A stretch of 64,000 bases of DNA from Gemmataceae bacterium (GTDB lineage: Bacteria > Planctomycetota > Planctomycetia > Gemmatales > Gemmataceae): positions 21,207 through 85,206 of the forward strand of contig SHZY01000003.1 in assembly GCA_009692065.1 (NCBI GenBank), read 5' to 3'. Positions 55,184 through 63,998 of the stretch are shown piece by piece (the first letter of the stretch is position 1; each line of letters opens with the position of its first letter). The notes below the pieces were generated by a model. The model was not told where the DNA came from. It was given only the letters and a program-made list of their open reading frames with translations, and did not search any database. The translations under genes and the position numbers were made by a program.

Positions 55184-55888
55184 ATGAATCGCCTGGTGGT
55201 CGGCTTGATTTGCGGCCTTTGGTGCCTTGGCGTAATCTGCGCGGAGGCGGCCGGCGACGGGCCCTTTTCGAAGAAGGCCGATCCCGTTCAGCCCATCGGC
55301 ATCCCCTGGGAGAATCTCGACGAACGCGCCGCCGCCCTCGCCAAGCAGTTGATGGAAAAGCCGACCGTACTGGCACGCGGCCCCGTCGACACATTCGCCT
55401 GTAGTCCCGATCAATATTATTGGCTGCTCGACAATCCCGATCGAGCCGTGGCGGCCTGGCGCCGGCTCGGCGCCAAGTGTGTGTCCATCCAGAAGCGCGG
55501 ACCCGGCCGCTTCGGCTACACGGATGAATCCGGCAGCGACGTGACGTGGGAAATCATCCATCAAGGCCGCGGCGTGCGAATCTGGTTCGCCGAAGGCAAA
55601 GTGAAAGCCAGCGCCGTGCTGCCGCTCGTGCCGGTCAAGGCGATGGTCATCCTGCGACACGCGGAGGGCAAATCGGCAGAGGGAAGCGTAGTGATGAAGC
55701 ACCACACGGAGCTGATCATCCATACCGACAGCAAGGCCGCCGCCGCCGTCACCAAGCTAATGGGTCAATCGGCGTCGAAACTGGCCGAGCAGGGACTCGG
55801 ACAGTTGCAGATCTTCTTTTCGGCCCTGAGCTGCTACCTCGATCGCTATCCCGAACGTGCCGAGGCGCTTTTCAAACTCGACAAATAG
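55184..55888 (+). CDS. secreted hypothetical protein
   Basis: 234 residues, ATG at 55184. Signal peptide about 1-23 (basic MNR, then VVGLICGLWCLGVIC, cleavage near AEAAGD). The mature part contains alternating beta and helix segments (ACSPDQYYWLLDNPDRAVAAW, VTWEIIHQGRGVRIWF, VLPLVPVKAMVILRHAEG) without a known motif. Two His in VMKHHTEL and one Cys are present. It is probably periplasmic. It starts 212 bases from the HEAT-protein gene (divergent), suggesting shared regulation. No function can be assigned. Confidence 0.7.
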   Translation: MNRLVVGLICGLWCLGVICAEAAGDGPFSKKADPVQPIGIPWENLDERAAALAKQLMEKPTVLARGPVDTFACSPDQYYWLLDNPDRAVAAWRRLGAKCVSIQKRGPGRFGYTDESGSDVTWEIIHQGRGVRIWFAEGKVKASAVLPLVPVKAMVILRHAEGKSAEGSVVMKHHTELIIHTDSKAAAAVTKLMGQSASKLAEQGLGQLQIFFSALSCYLDRYPERAEALFKLDK

Positions 55889-55895
55889 CCATAGT

Positions 55896-55944
55896 GCCCG
55901 CCGTTTACGGCGGGTATCCTGCAAATCCGCCGTAAACGGCGGGC
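55896..55944. repeat. nested hairpin, CCCGCCGTTTACGGCGG family, copy 2
   Basis: Arms 55896-55913 and 55927-55944 are perfect complements. The left arm and following bases are identical to copy 1 over GCCCGCCGTTTACGGCGGGT. Confidence 0.9.
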
Positions 55945-56003
55945 TATATGGAGAACCCAGCGCACAGGATTGGAATTCGAATCCGCCTCGCTAAAATGCC
56001 CGC

Positions 56004-57074
56004 ATGGCCAAAAAGAAGCTCACCTACCAAGCCGCGGGCGTTGATCTCGATCTCTACGAACAGAGCCTCGCCGGCATGTTGCCGTTGATCAAACGCACGC
56101 ACACGCCCCGCGTCCTCGACGGCTTCGGCGGTTTCGCGAGTCTCTTCAACCTCGACTGCAATCTTCGGCTCTTTGCCAAGAACTATCGCCATCCGGTCCT
56201 GGTGACGTGCACCGACGGCGTGGGCACCAAGCTCAAGATCGCCGGCATGATGGGCAAGCACGACACCGTCGGCATCGACCTCGTCGCCATGTCGGTCAAC
56301 GACGCGCTCTGCACCGGCGGCGAGCCGCTCATGTTTCTCGATTACCTAGCGTTGCCGAAGGACGATCCGCCGCTGATCAAGGACTTGATCAAGGGCATCA
56401 GCGACGGCTGCATCGAGGCCGAATGTGCCTTGGTCGGCGGCGAGACGGCAATCCTGCCCGACTTTTATCAGCTCGGCGATTATGACATGGCCGGCTTCTG
56501 CGTCGGCGTCGTCGAACGCGAGCACATCATCGACGGCCGAGCGGTTCAGGTCGGCGATGTCGTCCTCGGCCTGGCCAGTTCAGGATTGCACTCCAACGGC
56601 TACAGCCTGGCGCGCAAAATCGTCTTCGAGCACGCGGGCCTCAAGATCGCGGACCACGTACCGGAACTGGGGCGCACGGTCGGTGAGGAGTTGCTGACGC
56701 CGACGCGCATTTACGTCAAGGCGGTTCAGAGCGTGCTCGCGCACTACCCGATCAAGAAACACGTGGTACGCGGCCTTGCCCATATCACGGGAGAGGGGCT
56801 GCCCGGCAATGTGCCGCGCGTGCTGCCACCCGGCAAGCGCGCATTCCTCAAACGCGGCTCTTGGGAGATGCCGCCGGTCTACCCATGGCTGCAAAAACTC
56901 GGCGACGTCGAGCAAGCAGAAATGGACAAGGTTTTTAACTGCGGCATCGGTTTCGTGATGATCGTGAGCCCTTTCTACGCCGACAGCATCAAACGGCAAT
57001 TGTGCGACAGCGGCACTCCAACCTTCGTAATCGGTGAGGTGCGCGCGGGCGACGCGGACGTGGAGTGGTTCTGA
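56004..57074 (+). CDS. purM: phosphoribosylformylglycinamidine cyclo-ligase
   Basis: 356 residues, ATG at 56004. PurM closes the imidazole ring (FGAM + ATP to AIR) in purine synthesis, cytoplasmic homodimer. Motifs: SYKEAGV-like YQAAGVDLD near the start, TCTDGVGTKLKIAGMMGKHDTVGIDLVAMSVND near 70-100, CALVGGETAILPDFY near 142, and DVVLGLASSGLHSNGYSLARKI near 185. The late GLAHITGEGLPGNVPRVLPPGKRA near 255 is also typical. The length is standard. No other pur gene lies in the window; the hairpin after its stop separates it from the fucose gene. Confidence 0.95.
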   Translation: MAKKKLTYQAAGVDLDLYEQSLAGMLPLIKRTHTPRVLDGFGGFASLFNLDCNLRLFAKNYRHPVLVTCTDGVGTKLKIAGMMGKHDTVGIDLVAMSVNDALCTGGEPLMFLDYLALPKDDPPLIKDLIKGISDGCIEAECALVGGETAILPDFYQLGDYDMAGFCVGVVEREHIIDGRAVQVGDVVLGLASSGLHSNGYSLARKIVFEHAGLKIADHVPELGRTVGEELLTPTRIYVKAVQSVLAHYPIKKHVVRGLAHITGEGLPGNVPRVLPPGKRAFLKRGSWEMPPVYPWLQKLGDVEQAEMDKVFNCGIGFVMIVSPFYADSIKRQLCDSGTPTFVIGEVRAGDADVEWF

Positions 57075-57084
57075 TGGATGTCCG

Positions 57085-57137
57085 AGCCCGAGCGCCAAGC
57101 GAAGGGCGACGCATGCTCCTCGCTTGGCGCTCGGGCT
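57085..57137. repeat. perfect hairpin between purM and the GDP-fucose gene
   Basis: 18-base perfect arms (AGCCCGAGCGCCAAGCGA at 57085-57102, complement at 57120-57137). It lies between convergent stop codons and could terminate both. Confidence 0.85.
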
Positions 57138-57154
57138 TCGACTTGGTAACCACA

Positions 57155-58093
57155 TCACATCCGATGCCATCGCTGCCGATTGGCCACAAACCATTCATAG
57201 GTATGCCGCATGCCGTTCTCCAGCCTGATGCGCGGCCGCCAGCCCAGCGTATTCAAGCGGCTGGCATCGAGCAGCTTGCGCGGCGTGCCATCGAGCTTGG
57301 TCGTGTCCCACTGGACGTCCCCCTGGTAGCCGACAACGCCCGCGATGAGCGTCGCCAGTTCGCGAATCGTCAGGTCCGTCCCGCTGCCGATGTTGATGAT
57401 GTCGCCGGACTCGTACTGGTCCATCAACAGCTTGCACGCTGCGGCACAGTCATCGACGTGCAGAAATTCGCGACGTGCGTTGCCGGTGCCCCAGAGCGTC
57501 ACAACTGGCTGCCCGGCAACCTTGGCATCGTGAAACCTTCGCAAGAGCGCCGGCACGACGTGCGAAGTCTCTAGCGCAAAATTGTCGCAGGGGCCGTACA
57601 GGTTGGTCGGCATCACCGCGATGAAGTTGCAGCCGTATTGGCGGCGATACGCCTGCGCCAGCTTGATGCCGGCAATCTTGGCAATCGCATACGGCTCGTT
57701 GGTCGGCTCGAGCTTGCCGTCCAGCAGCGACTCCTCGCGGATCGGTTGCAGCGCATGGCGAGGATAGATGCATGAGCTACCTAGGAACAAGACTTTGCGG
57801 ACGGCGTAGCGGTGACAAGCGGCGAGGATGTTGCTCTGGATGCGCAAATTGTCGAGCAGAAAATCCACAGGAAAATCACTATTAGCCTGGATGCCTCCGA
57901 CCTTGGCGGCCGCGAGAAGCACTTCATCAGGACGCTCAGCTGCGAAGAAGTTCTCGACCGCCACACTCTCGGTGAGATCAAGTTCTTGCCGCGTGCGGGT
58001 GACGAGTTGGCGGGTCGAATCCTGCTCGTAGAGTCGGACGAATGAAGATCCTACCAGGCCGCCATGACCGGCGATGAAGGTTTTCACACGCAT
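57155..58093 (-). CDS. fcl: GDP-L-fucose synthase
   Basis: 312 residues. Extended short-chain dehydrogenase that epimerises and reduces GDP-4-keto-6-deoxymannose to GDP-L-fucose with NADPH. The nucleotide loop GHGGLVGSS is at residues 9-17, Ser-Ser of catalysis in FLGSSCIYPRHA near 107, Tyr-x-x-x-Lys in YAIAKIAG near 137, and the typical NLYGPCDNF near 163. The substrate-binding HVVPALLRRFHDA and REFLHVDDCAAAC motifs follow. Its start is preceded by no strong ribosome binding site. It likely serves surface polysaccharide or glycoprotein synthesis. Gmd is not in the window. Confidence 0.93.
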   Translation of the reverse strand: MRVKTFIAGHGGLVGSSFVRLYEQDSTRQLVTRTRQELDLTESVAVENFFAAERPDEVLLAAAKVGGIQANSDFPVDFLLDNLRIQSNILAACHRYAVRKVLFLGSSCIYPRHALQPIREESLLDGKLEPTNEPYAIAKIAGIKLAQAYRRQYGCNFIAVMPTNLYGPCDNFALETSHVVPALLRRFHDAKVAGQPVVTLWGTGNARREFLHVDDCAAACKLLMDQYESGDIINIGSGTDLTIRELATLIAGVVGYQGDVQWDTTKLDGTPRKLLDASRLNTLGWRPRIRLENGMRHTYEWFVANRQRWHRM

Positions 58094-58118
58094 TGCACAC
58101 CATCCGTGCCGATCATGC

Positions 58119-60296
58119 CTATTGAGCCCGTTTCACGCCGGCCCGGATCTGGGAGATTTCACGACTCTCCGGCGAGACAAGGTGTCGCCAGTGGGTCGGG
58201 CGTGATTCCTCAGCAAACGGAGTGGCGCGAGTCAAGAGATAATACTCATGTCCGGGGATGGTGACGGCCCCGGCAATGCTCATGTTGGTCGCGAGACTGG
58301 CGCCCTGAATCCAGCCGAACAGAAACTGTTCCTTGAGTTCCTTTGCCGCCGGTGCGTCGTAGAACTGGATCCAGTCGAGTGAGCCGTAGCGGTTGCCGAT
58401 CGGAATGGCCCGGTGCATCCCCTGACCGTCCTTTTCCGCCACCATGACCAACCCCACTCGGCTGACGGGGTCCAGACCGCCGAACCAGCACGCCGTGGGC
58501 GAGAGTGGCAGCCTGGCTGCCTTGAGCACGGCTTGTTTGAACAGCTCCGAATTGAATTCCTGCTGCTCGCGCAGGTAGCGTAGCTGCAATTCGTAGATGT
58601 CCTCTTGCACATTGGTGACCTGGGCAAATTTGGGATACTTGAAGCAGGCGTGCGCATAGAGGTCAATCGCCTCGCGGTAGCGGCGAAACAATTCGTTGGT
58701 TTTGGCGCCGCGTTTCAAGGTGCGTTCCGTGACGAAAAGCGACTTGCGCGCGGCGAGCAAGACTGGATCGCTTTCTGCTTCCGCCTGATAGAAGAACGCG
58801 TCGAAGTTACAGATATTTCGGTAATAGCGAATCGCGTCCATGCGGATGTGAGCGTGTGCGTTTTCCTTCTCCTCCGGGGTCCAATCGGGCACGATTACAA
58901 GCGGGTCGCCGGGCTTGAGATCCAGTTTCATACGGATCGCGATAGCGGCCTTGGTCACAAGAAGCTCTTCCGCCGCGGAAATGACCAGGCCGTTGGCTTC
59001 GCCGAAGTCCCGGAATTTTTTGTGGCCAAACTTCCAGGAAAGCTGGGCGTGATACTTGGCGTCGGTAGCGAATTGGTAGTCGCGTTCGGGGCCACCGTCT
59101 GCCGGCGCGTGTTTTTCAAAAAGCGCGTTGATTTTCCAGCCTTCGCCGTCGAAGAACCCCTCCTCGGCCAGCGTCTCTGCAATGTAGATCTGGGCCCGGG
59201 CTGGATATTGACGGAAAATCTGAACCATCATGGCGCGCGGGAGGCGATGGCGGAGTTTGTTGTACTCGAGAATCGCCGACCTGAAAGTTTTATCAGGGTC
59301 GGGCAAAGGCCTTTGCGCAAACTCGTACCAGGTTCGGCAGGCCAGGAAAACGTCGATCGACTCGTCCGTCAAATCGAATTCGCCCGAGTTAGGCCCGGTA
59401 CCCAGGAACGGCGGCAGGATAGGGAACTGCTCCTGCGGATCTTTCAGTTCCGAACGCAGGATGTTGCCCATCTGCTGCGATTTGTCGATCGGCTTGAACC
59501 GGCTTGGGATCTTCTTATGGTCCTCGAGGAATTGCACGATGCGTTGCGGGTCGGTGTAGTCGAGCTGGTCGTATAAGCGGCGCAGCAGGCGCGGGTACTT
59601 CTTGCCAAACGCGGCCAATTTGTTCATGTCAACCTTGCGCTGGCCTTTTTCAACTGTTGGCCAAAACTGGTCGGGATCGCGTTCGAGCGGATCGATGCAA
59701 CTCATTTCGAGAAGCGAGCGCATCGTGAGCCGCTCGTCGCTATTTCCGATCTTGAGTTGATACACGAACCCGATCCAGTGGCGTAGATCGGGATTGCCTG
59801 GAAAGACGGTGCGTGTGGTATCCTTCGCGGCCGCCGCTTCATCGCCGACACCGCGGTTGCGGCGTTCTCCTTCGGCAGCCAACTCGAGACCGCGGCTGAT
59901 GTAGTAATACTTGTCCCGCGGCCGATCGCATTCAACCGCGACATTGAACGCGAGGTTCCAGCTCTGATACAGCCAGGGCGTAATGAAGTAGGGCTGGAGT
60001 TTGGTAATGGATTTCACGAGAATCTCAAATTCGTGGTATTCGTTGCGTCTCTGTTTTTCCATGGCGCTGTACCAGAGTGCGGTGACGGCGTAGCCGCGCG
60101 AGCCGGTGAGCAGTTGGCGGACCACTGCACTTGTCAGTTCCACCTCGCCCTTGACGGTTTCGAGCAACTGCAGACTGCGTGCTTGTTCCTTGACGACGAA
60201 TTCACGATGAATGAGGGAGACGGTGAAGAGAACGACGATGGCGCCGAAATAGATCATTTTTCGGGTACGGGCTTTTTGCAGCAGTGGAGTGGTCAT
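58119..60296 (-). CDS. large membrane-anchored helical protein, hypothetical
   Basis: 725 residues from the ATG at 60296 (GAGGAAA upstream). One transmembrane helix (about 14-30, MIYFGAIVVLFTVSLI) and a long helical soluble part follow. Segments such as YQSWNLAFNVAVECDRPRDKYYYISRGLELAAEGERRN and RYREAIDLYAHACFKYPKFAQV look like TPR-type helical pairs; no clear catalytic motif is visible. It is the third gene of an operon with an ABC-2 permease and ATPase (85 bases after the permease). Planctomycetes have such ABC plus large-anchored-protein sets; the partner role is inferred, the biochemical function unknown. Confidence 0.65.
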   Translation of the reverse strand: MTTPLLQKARTRKMIYFGAIVVLFTVSLIHREFVVKEQARSLQLLETVKGEVELTSAVVRQLLTGSRGYAVTALWYSAMEKQRRNEYHEFEILVKSITKLQPYFITPWLYQSWNLAFNVAVECDRPRDKYYYISRGLELAAEGERRNRGVGDEAAAAKDTTRTVFPGNPDLRHWIGFVYQLKIGNSDERLTMRSLLEMSCIDPLERDPDQFWPTVEKGQRKVDMNKLAAFGKKYPRLLRRLYDQLDYTDPQRIVQFLEDHKKIPSRFKPIDKSQQMGNILRSELKDPQEQFPILPPFLGTGPNSGEFDLTDESIDVFLACRTWYEFAQRPLPDPDKTFRSAILEYNKLRHRLPRAMMVQIFRQYPARAQIYIAETLAEEGFFDGEGWKINALFEKHAPADGGPERDYQFATDAKYHAQLSWKFGHKKFRDFGEANGLVISAAEELLVTKAAIAIRMKLDLKPGDPLVIVPDWTPEEKENAHAHIRMDAIRYYRNICNFDAFFYQAEAESDPVLLAARKSLFVTERTLKRGAKTNELFRRYREAIDLYAHACFKYPKFAQVTNVQEDIYELQLRYLREQQEFNSELFKQAVLKAARLPLSPTACWFGGLDPVSRVGLVMVAEKDGQGMHRAIPIGNRYGSLDWIQFYDAPAAKELKEQFLFGWIQGASLATNMSIAGAVTIPGHEYYLLTRATPFAEESRPTHWRHLVSPESREISQIRAGVKRAQ

Positions 60297-60381
60297 GATC
60301 GATTTTCCTCGTTTTGCCAGTTGCGGCTTCGCTTTCGCGTGTCGCCGCGCAAACGCCACGCCGCAAGCGGCGAGAAGTCGC

Positions 60382-62436
60382 CTACGATGGATTCGCAATC
60401 TCGCGGAACTTCATCAGGTAGTACGCAAGAATGGCCCACGGCAGCAAATAACCGAACACCGGGATCGCGTTGTCGAGCAACAGAAGGTCGAGCCAGGCGA
60501 TGTCGAAGCCGTTGGCAACATAAGGCTGCAGGTCATGGCGATTGATGTCAGGGATCAAGTTGAGAACGAAGCCAACCACCCGGCTAAAGGATCGGTCGAG
60601 AAACTGTACAAGGCTAGTGGTGGGTGAGCTTTCCAGCTGACCAGCTAAGGGGATTTTGCCGCCGAGGCGAATCATCGCTTCGAGTGGACCGCCGCCGCTG
60701 TTGGGCCGGTATTCCGAGATCTCCCGCAGGTAATCGGTGAACAGCCCGGCCAGGAAAAGAAACATGGCAATCAAGAAGCTGATGACGCCGCTGAGGTAGG
60801 TGCTGCAGGTGATCGCGACGCCCAGTACGAGCATGCAGGTACACCACATGCCGAACACGCCTTTGAGGAAGTTCTGCCAGAAATCTCGCTCGTAGGCCAG
60901 CAGGTAGAAATCGTACTGTGCGACACCGACCATCTGTGCCTCTTCGGAAACGTCCACGCCGAGGAAGACGCGCAGGGCAGGGGGCGGAGCGTCCTGGCCT
61001 TGCCTGCGCTCCTTGTTTTGCGACAGGATGTGCCTCAGTGCCTCCGCGGGAACCAGGACATTGAGCGTGTGGAAATCCGCGAGCTCGGCGTGTGTCTCGT
61101 AGATGCCGTATTCGATATTCAGGTCCAGCCTGATCTTGCGATAGTCTTTGTCCCGTTGCTTCTCGATTTCGTCCAGCTTAGTGGGATCGATCTCATTTTT
61201 GCGGGCGTCGTCCCATTGCTTTCGTGCGGCGTCACGCTTGAGTTCGTATTCTTGCTTCATCGTGGTGACCTGGATGTCCAACTCCTGGGACTGTAGGTTC
61301 GGATCGATGGATTTGAATTTGTCCACGTTGACAAAGCTGAACGTGCAGAAAACGCCCTTGCCCTGCACCCCCTTTGAGAGCCGAAAGATGTCGAAGCGGA
61401 ATTCGAAAGCAACGTCCTTGTCCCGTTGCGCGACATCGGCGGGAACGTGCGCGAAGTCCCAGATGGCGAACTGGCGGAATGGCTCGCGTTTTCGGGTCGT
61501 CATGCCCTTGATGTAGCTTCGGTAGGCGAACGCATTCCCAACATCGTCGCCTTTGCGCGGGTCCTTGGTCCCCGCGAAATGCAGTTGGCCATATATCGGC
61601 ACACGCGCCGTGAAACTCTCCTTCTTGGCTTCGTCCGTGATGCCACGAACGACGTAGATCAGACTCAGCGCTGAAAGGATGAGCAGGCCCACGGTGAGCA
61701 GAGCCGCGTAACCGAGGAATCGGCCCGCCACGACCTCGAACCGTTCCACGGGCTTGGTCACGATCGTGTGGATCGAGTTGTTTCTCACGTCGTTGGGAAT
61801 GCTGAAGGCGCCCAGGAGTCCCGCGGTGATGAGGAATAAGGGCGCCATCGACCAGTACACAACGAGGACGTAGATGCGTACCTGGTCTTCCGGCTTGAAC
61901 TTCACGAACCAGCCCGCGAACAAAAAGACCAGCACCATGACGGCGAAAACCCAGATGACGCGCCCGCGAATGGATTCCTTCCAGCTCAGCCGGGCAATCG
62001 CCCAGATACGGCGCCAGCTAAACCGTGTGAGCATGTCAAAAGCAATCGGGGTCAATGCGACAAACATCGCGAGCGCCCCGCTGACGGCCAAGATCCAGTC
62101 ACCGATCCGGAATGGCTCCTGGGGGAATACACGCGGGGAAAGCAAGCTTAACCAGCGGAAGCCCGAACGTCCGCCGACCATGATGAGTATCATAGCGAGG
62201 TAGCCGAGGGCACTGCCGATTAGACAGACCTTGAGAATCGCCAAGAGCGGTTGGAAGCCGGGCGGCAGCGCCCAGTATTGCAGATTGTGCGGATCGCGCT
62301 GCAGCCAGCGGGCCAACAGAACCAGCGCGATGGCGACCGCCGCCACGCCCCCCGCGTTTTGCAGCCAAACGCCGACCGCATCGGGAAGCCGATCCCAACT
62401 AGGCAGTCCACGCTCAATCACCATTGCGAACAACAT
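60382..62436 (-). CDS. ABC-2 type permease with large extracytoplasmic loop
   Basis: 684 residues, ATG at 62436. Membrane helices cluster at the N-terminus (about 20-45, 65-90, 110-130, 155-175, 190-215, 245-265) and the C-terminus (about 545-570, 580-600, 660-680). Between them is a soluble region of about 270 residues containing a coiled coil (EYELKRDAARKQWDDARKNE). The amphipathic IARLSWKESIRGRVIWVF and NDVRNNSIHTIVTKPVERFEVVAGRFLGY segments are the coupling and ABC-2 signatures. It follows the ATPase gene (53 bases, minus strand) and is part of the same operon. Function in export is likely; substrate unknown. Confidence 0.82.
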   Translation of the reverse strand: MLFAMVIERGLPSWDRLPDAVGVWLQNAGGVAAVAIALVLLARWLQRDPHNLQYWALPPGFQPLLAILKVCLIGSALGYLAMILIMVGGRSGFRWLSLLSPRVFPQEPFRIGDWILAVSGALAMFVALTPIAFDMLTRFSWRRIWAIARLSWKESIRGRVIWVFAVMVLVFLFAGWFVKFKPEDQVRIYVLVVYWSMAPLFLITAGLLGAFSIPNDVRNNSIHTIVTKPVERFEVVAGRFLGYAALLTVGLLILSALSLIYVVRGITDEAKKESFTARVPIYGQLHFAGTKDPRKGDDVGNAFAYRSYIKGMTTRKREPFRQFAIWDFAHVPADVAQRDKDVAFEFRFDIFRLSKGVQGKGVFCTFSFVNVDKFKSIDPNLQSQELDIQVTTMKQEYELKRDAARKQWDDARKNEIDPTKLDEIEKQRDKDYRKIRLDLNIEYGIYETHAELADFHTLNVLVPAEALRHILSQNKERRQGQDAPPPALRVFLGVDVSEEAQMVGVAQYDFYLLAYERDFWQNFLKGVFGMWCTCMLVLGVAITCSTYLSGVISFLIAMFLFLAGLFTDYLREISEYRPNSGGGPLEAMIRLGGKIPLAGQLESSPTTSLVQFLDRSFSRVVGFVLNLIPDINRHDLQPYVANGFDIAWLDLLLLDNAIPVFGYLLPWAILAYYLMKFREIANPS

Positions 62437-62450
62437 AAGCGGCTCTTGTA

Positions 62451-62477
62451 AAGCAAGCGGCGGGGTTTATTCCCGCC
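62451..62477. repeat. inverted copy of the GCGGGG...CCCCGCCGCTTGCTT element
   Basis: Read on the minus strand it shares CCCCGCCGCTTGCTT with the element at 26559-26587. It lies between permease and ATPase genes. Confidence 0.5.
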
Positions 62478-62489
62478 GGCATGAATCTT

Positions 62490-63449
62490 TCACTTCTTGA
62501 TATGCGTGCTGCCTTCGTCCCCCTTGACGGCAACGACGGGAACGGGCTCCTCTTTCTTGGTCTCCGGCATGTAGCGTCGCCCCGGGTGTGCTTTGCTTTC
62601 CTCGATGATGCGCAGGAACAACGCTTCAAGCGTGGTCGTCGGGTGGCCGATCGACTCGATCTTGCCGCCATGCTTTTCGAGTACGGCTTCCAGGTCCCGC
62701 CGGAGGTCGTCGTTCAGTTGTACGCCGGTGGCGCGCAGTTCCAGGCGCTTTACGTCTTCGAGCAGATTCTTGACGCTGTCAAGCTTGCGCAACTCCCCTT
62801 CGTTGAGGATGGCGACGCGGTCGCATATGTCTTGCACGTCTTCCAGGCGATGGCTGCACATGATGATCGTCTTGCCTTCATCGCGTAGCTTGACGATGTG
62901 ATCCTTCATTTCACGTGTGCCAAGGGGGTCGAGCCCCGACGTCGGTTCATCCAGAATAACCAGTTCGGGATCGTTGATGAGCGCCTGGGCCAGGCCGATG
63001 CGTTGCCGCATGCCCTTGGAGTATTCCTTCAGCAGGCGTTTCTTGTCGTCCTTCAGGCCAACCATCGTGATCAGTTTCTGGGCTCGCTCACGCCGCACTT
63101 CCGGATCAAGCTTGAAGAGTCGGCCATAGAAATCGAGCGTTTCCTCAGCATTGAGGAAGCGGTAGAGGTACGATTCTTCCGGCAGATAGCCGATGCGCTC
63201 GTTCTTGCGGACCTCGCCCGAGGGGAGATTGAAGACGAGGGCGTCGCCGTCCGTCGGGAAAAGCAGGCCGAGCAGCAGCTTGATGGTGGTGGTCTTGCCG
63301 GAGCCGTTCGGGCCGAGCAGCCCGAAAATCTCGCCCCGGTAGACCTCCAAATTGAGGGCGCGGAGTGCAACCTTCTTCTCGCGGCCCCAGAAATCGCGAT
63401 AGATCTTGGTCAGCTTGCGAGTTTCAACGACGGTTTCTTTACTGGCCAT
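62490..63449 (-). CDS. ABC transporter ATP-binding protein (ABC-2 type)
   Basis: 319 residues, ATG at 63449. Walker [21 protein letters not shown] near 42, Q-loop in [17 protein letters not shown] near 92, ABC signature [17 protein letters not shown] near 145 (degenerate LSGGQ as YSKGM, typical of CcmA/NatA-type exporters), Walker [16 protein letters not shown] near 165, and H-loop [19 protein letters not shown] near 200. The C-terminal part (about 225-319) is an accessory domain. It energises the permease encoded next to it. Ends with a charged tail ([19 protein letters not shown]). Confidence 0.93.
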   Translation of the reverse strand: MASKETVVETRKLTKIYRDFWGREKKVALRALNLEVYRGEIFGLLGPNGSGKTTTIKLLLGLLFPTDGDALVFNLPSGEVRKNERIGYLPEESYLYRFLNAEETLDFYGRLFKLDPEVRRERAQKLITMVGLKDDKKRLLKEYSKGMRQRIGLAQALINDPELVILDEPTSGLDPLGTREMKDHIVKLRDEGKTIIMCSHRLEDVQDICDRVAILNEGELRKLDSVKNLLEDVKRLELRATGVQLNDDLRRDLEAVLEKHGGKIESIGHPTTTLEALFLRIIEESKAHPGRRYMPETKKEEPVPVVAVKGDEGSTHIKK

Positions 63450-63922
63450 AGGCCGGCCACCTCAACACAGAAGAGGAACCCGGGTGCATAAACGTATCTT
63501 CATGTGATACGTTCAGTCCCCGACGATCGTTCGCGGGGAAGTCGTTTTTTCAATGGAATGCGAACATCTTACGGGCGTTACCGGTCGGCAGCAAGCAGCC
63601 CAGCGCGCCAACTTCTTAGCCGCGCAGGGGCGCTAAATGCCCAGGAACCCGAACCCTGGGAGCAAGGTGCGAAAGCGATTCTCAAGCCCCGGAAGGGGCG
63701 GAAGTGACGTGAATTTCGTGCGACTACTCTTGCGCCTCCGGGGCTTCCTGGCCTGCTTGCGTCTTTGCCCGTGGCTTGCGCCCGGTGGCTATTGACTGTC
63801 GCCTCTTCGGGGCTGAAAAATCGCAAGCGAGGTGCGGCTTCGTTCGCTTGCGTTTCGGACTATAAACCTCTGCCAAGTTGCGATTGACAACAGACGAGCG
63901 ATTAGTATCTTGACGAACAGAC
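63450..63922. other. intergenic region with a REP-like element
   Basis: 473 bases between the ATPase start and tRNA-Pro. From about 63596 to 63707 is a sequence related to the RAYT flanks: CAGCCCAG, TTAGCCGCGCAG, CCCTGGG and GCCCCGGAAGGGGC follow in the same order. It is more diverged than the RAYT flanks. No coding support elsewhere. Promoters for the tRNA and the ABC operon should be here. Confidence 0.5.
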
Positions 63923-63998
63923 CGGGGTGTAGCTCAGCTTGGCTTAGAGCGCTTGGTTCGGGACCAAGAGGTCGCTGGTTCGAATCCAGTCACCCCGA
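63923..63998 (+). tRNA. tRNA-Pro (anticodon CGG)
   Basis: 76 bases fold as a full cloverleaf: acceptor CGGGGTG (63923-63929) with CACCCCG (63991-63997), D arm GCTC/GAGC, anticodon stem CTTGG/CCAAG with loop TTCGGGA (anticodon CGG, followed by G37 as in Pro tRNAs), T arm GCTGG/CCAGT with TTCGAAT. Discriminator A at 63998. No CCA is encoded; it must be added by the CCA enzyme. Confidence 0.9.

Noticed and set aside
1187..57137. CRISPR array made of the repeated palindromes
   Set aside because: The repeats are scattered singly between genes, differ in sequence and have no regular spacers; no cas genes are present.
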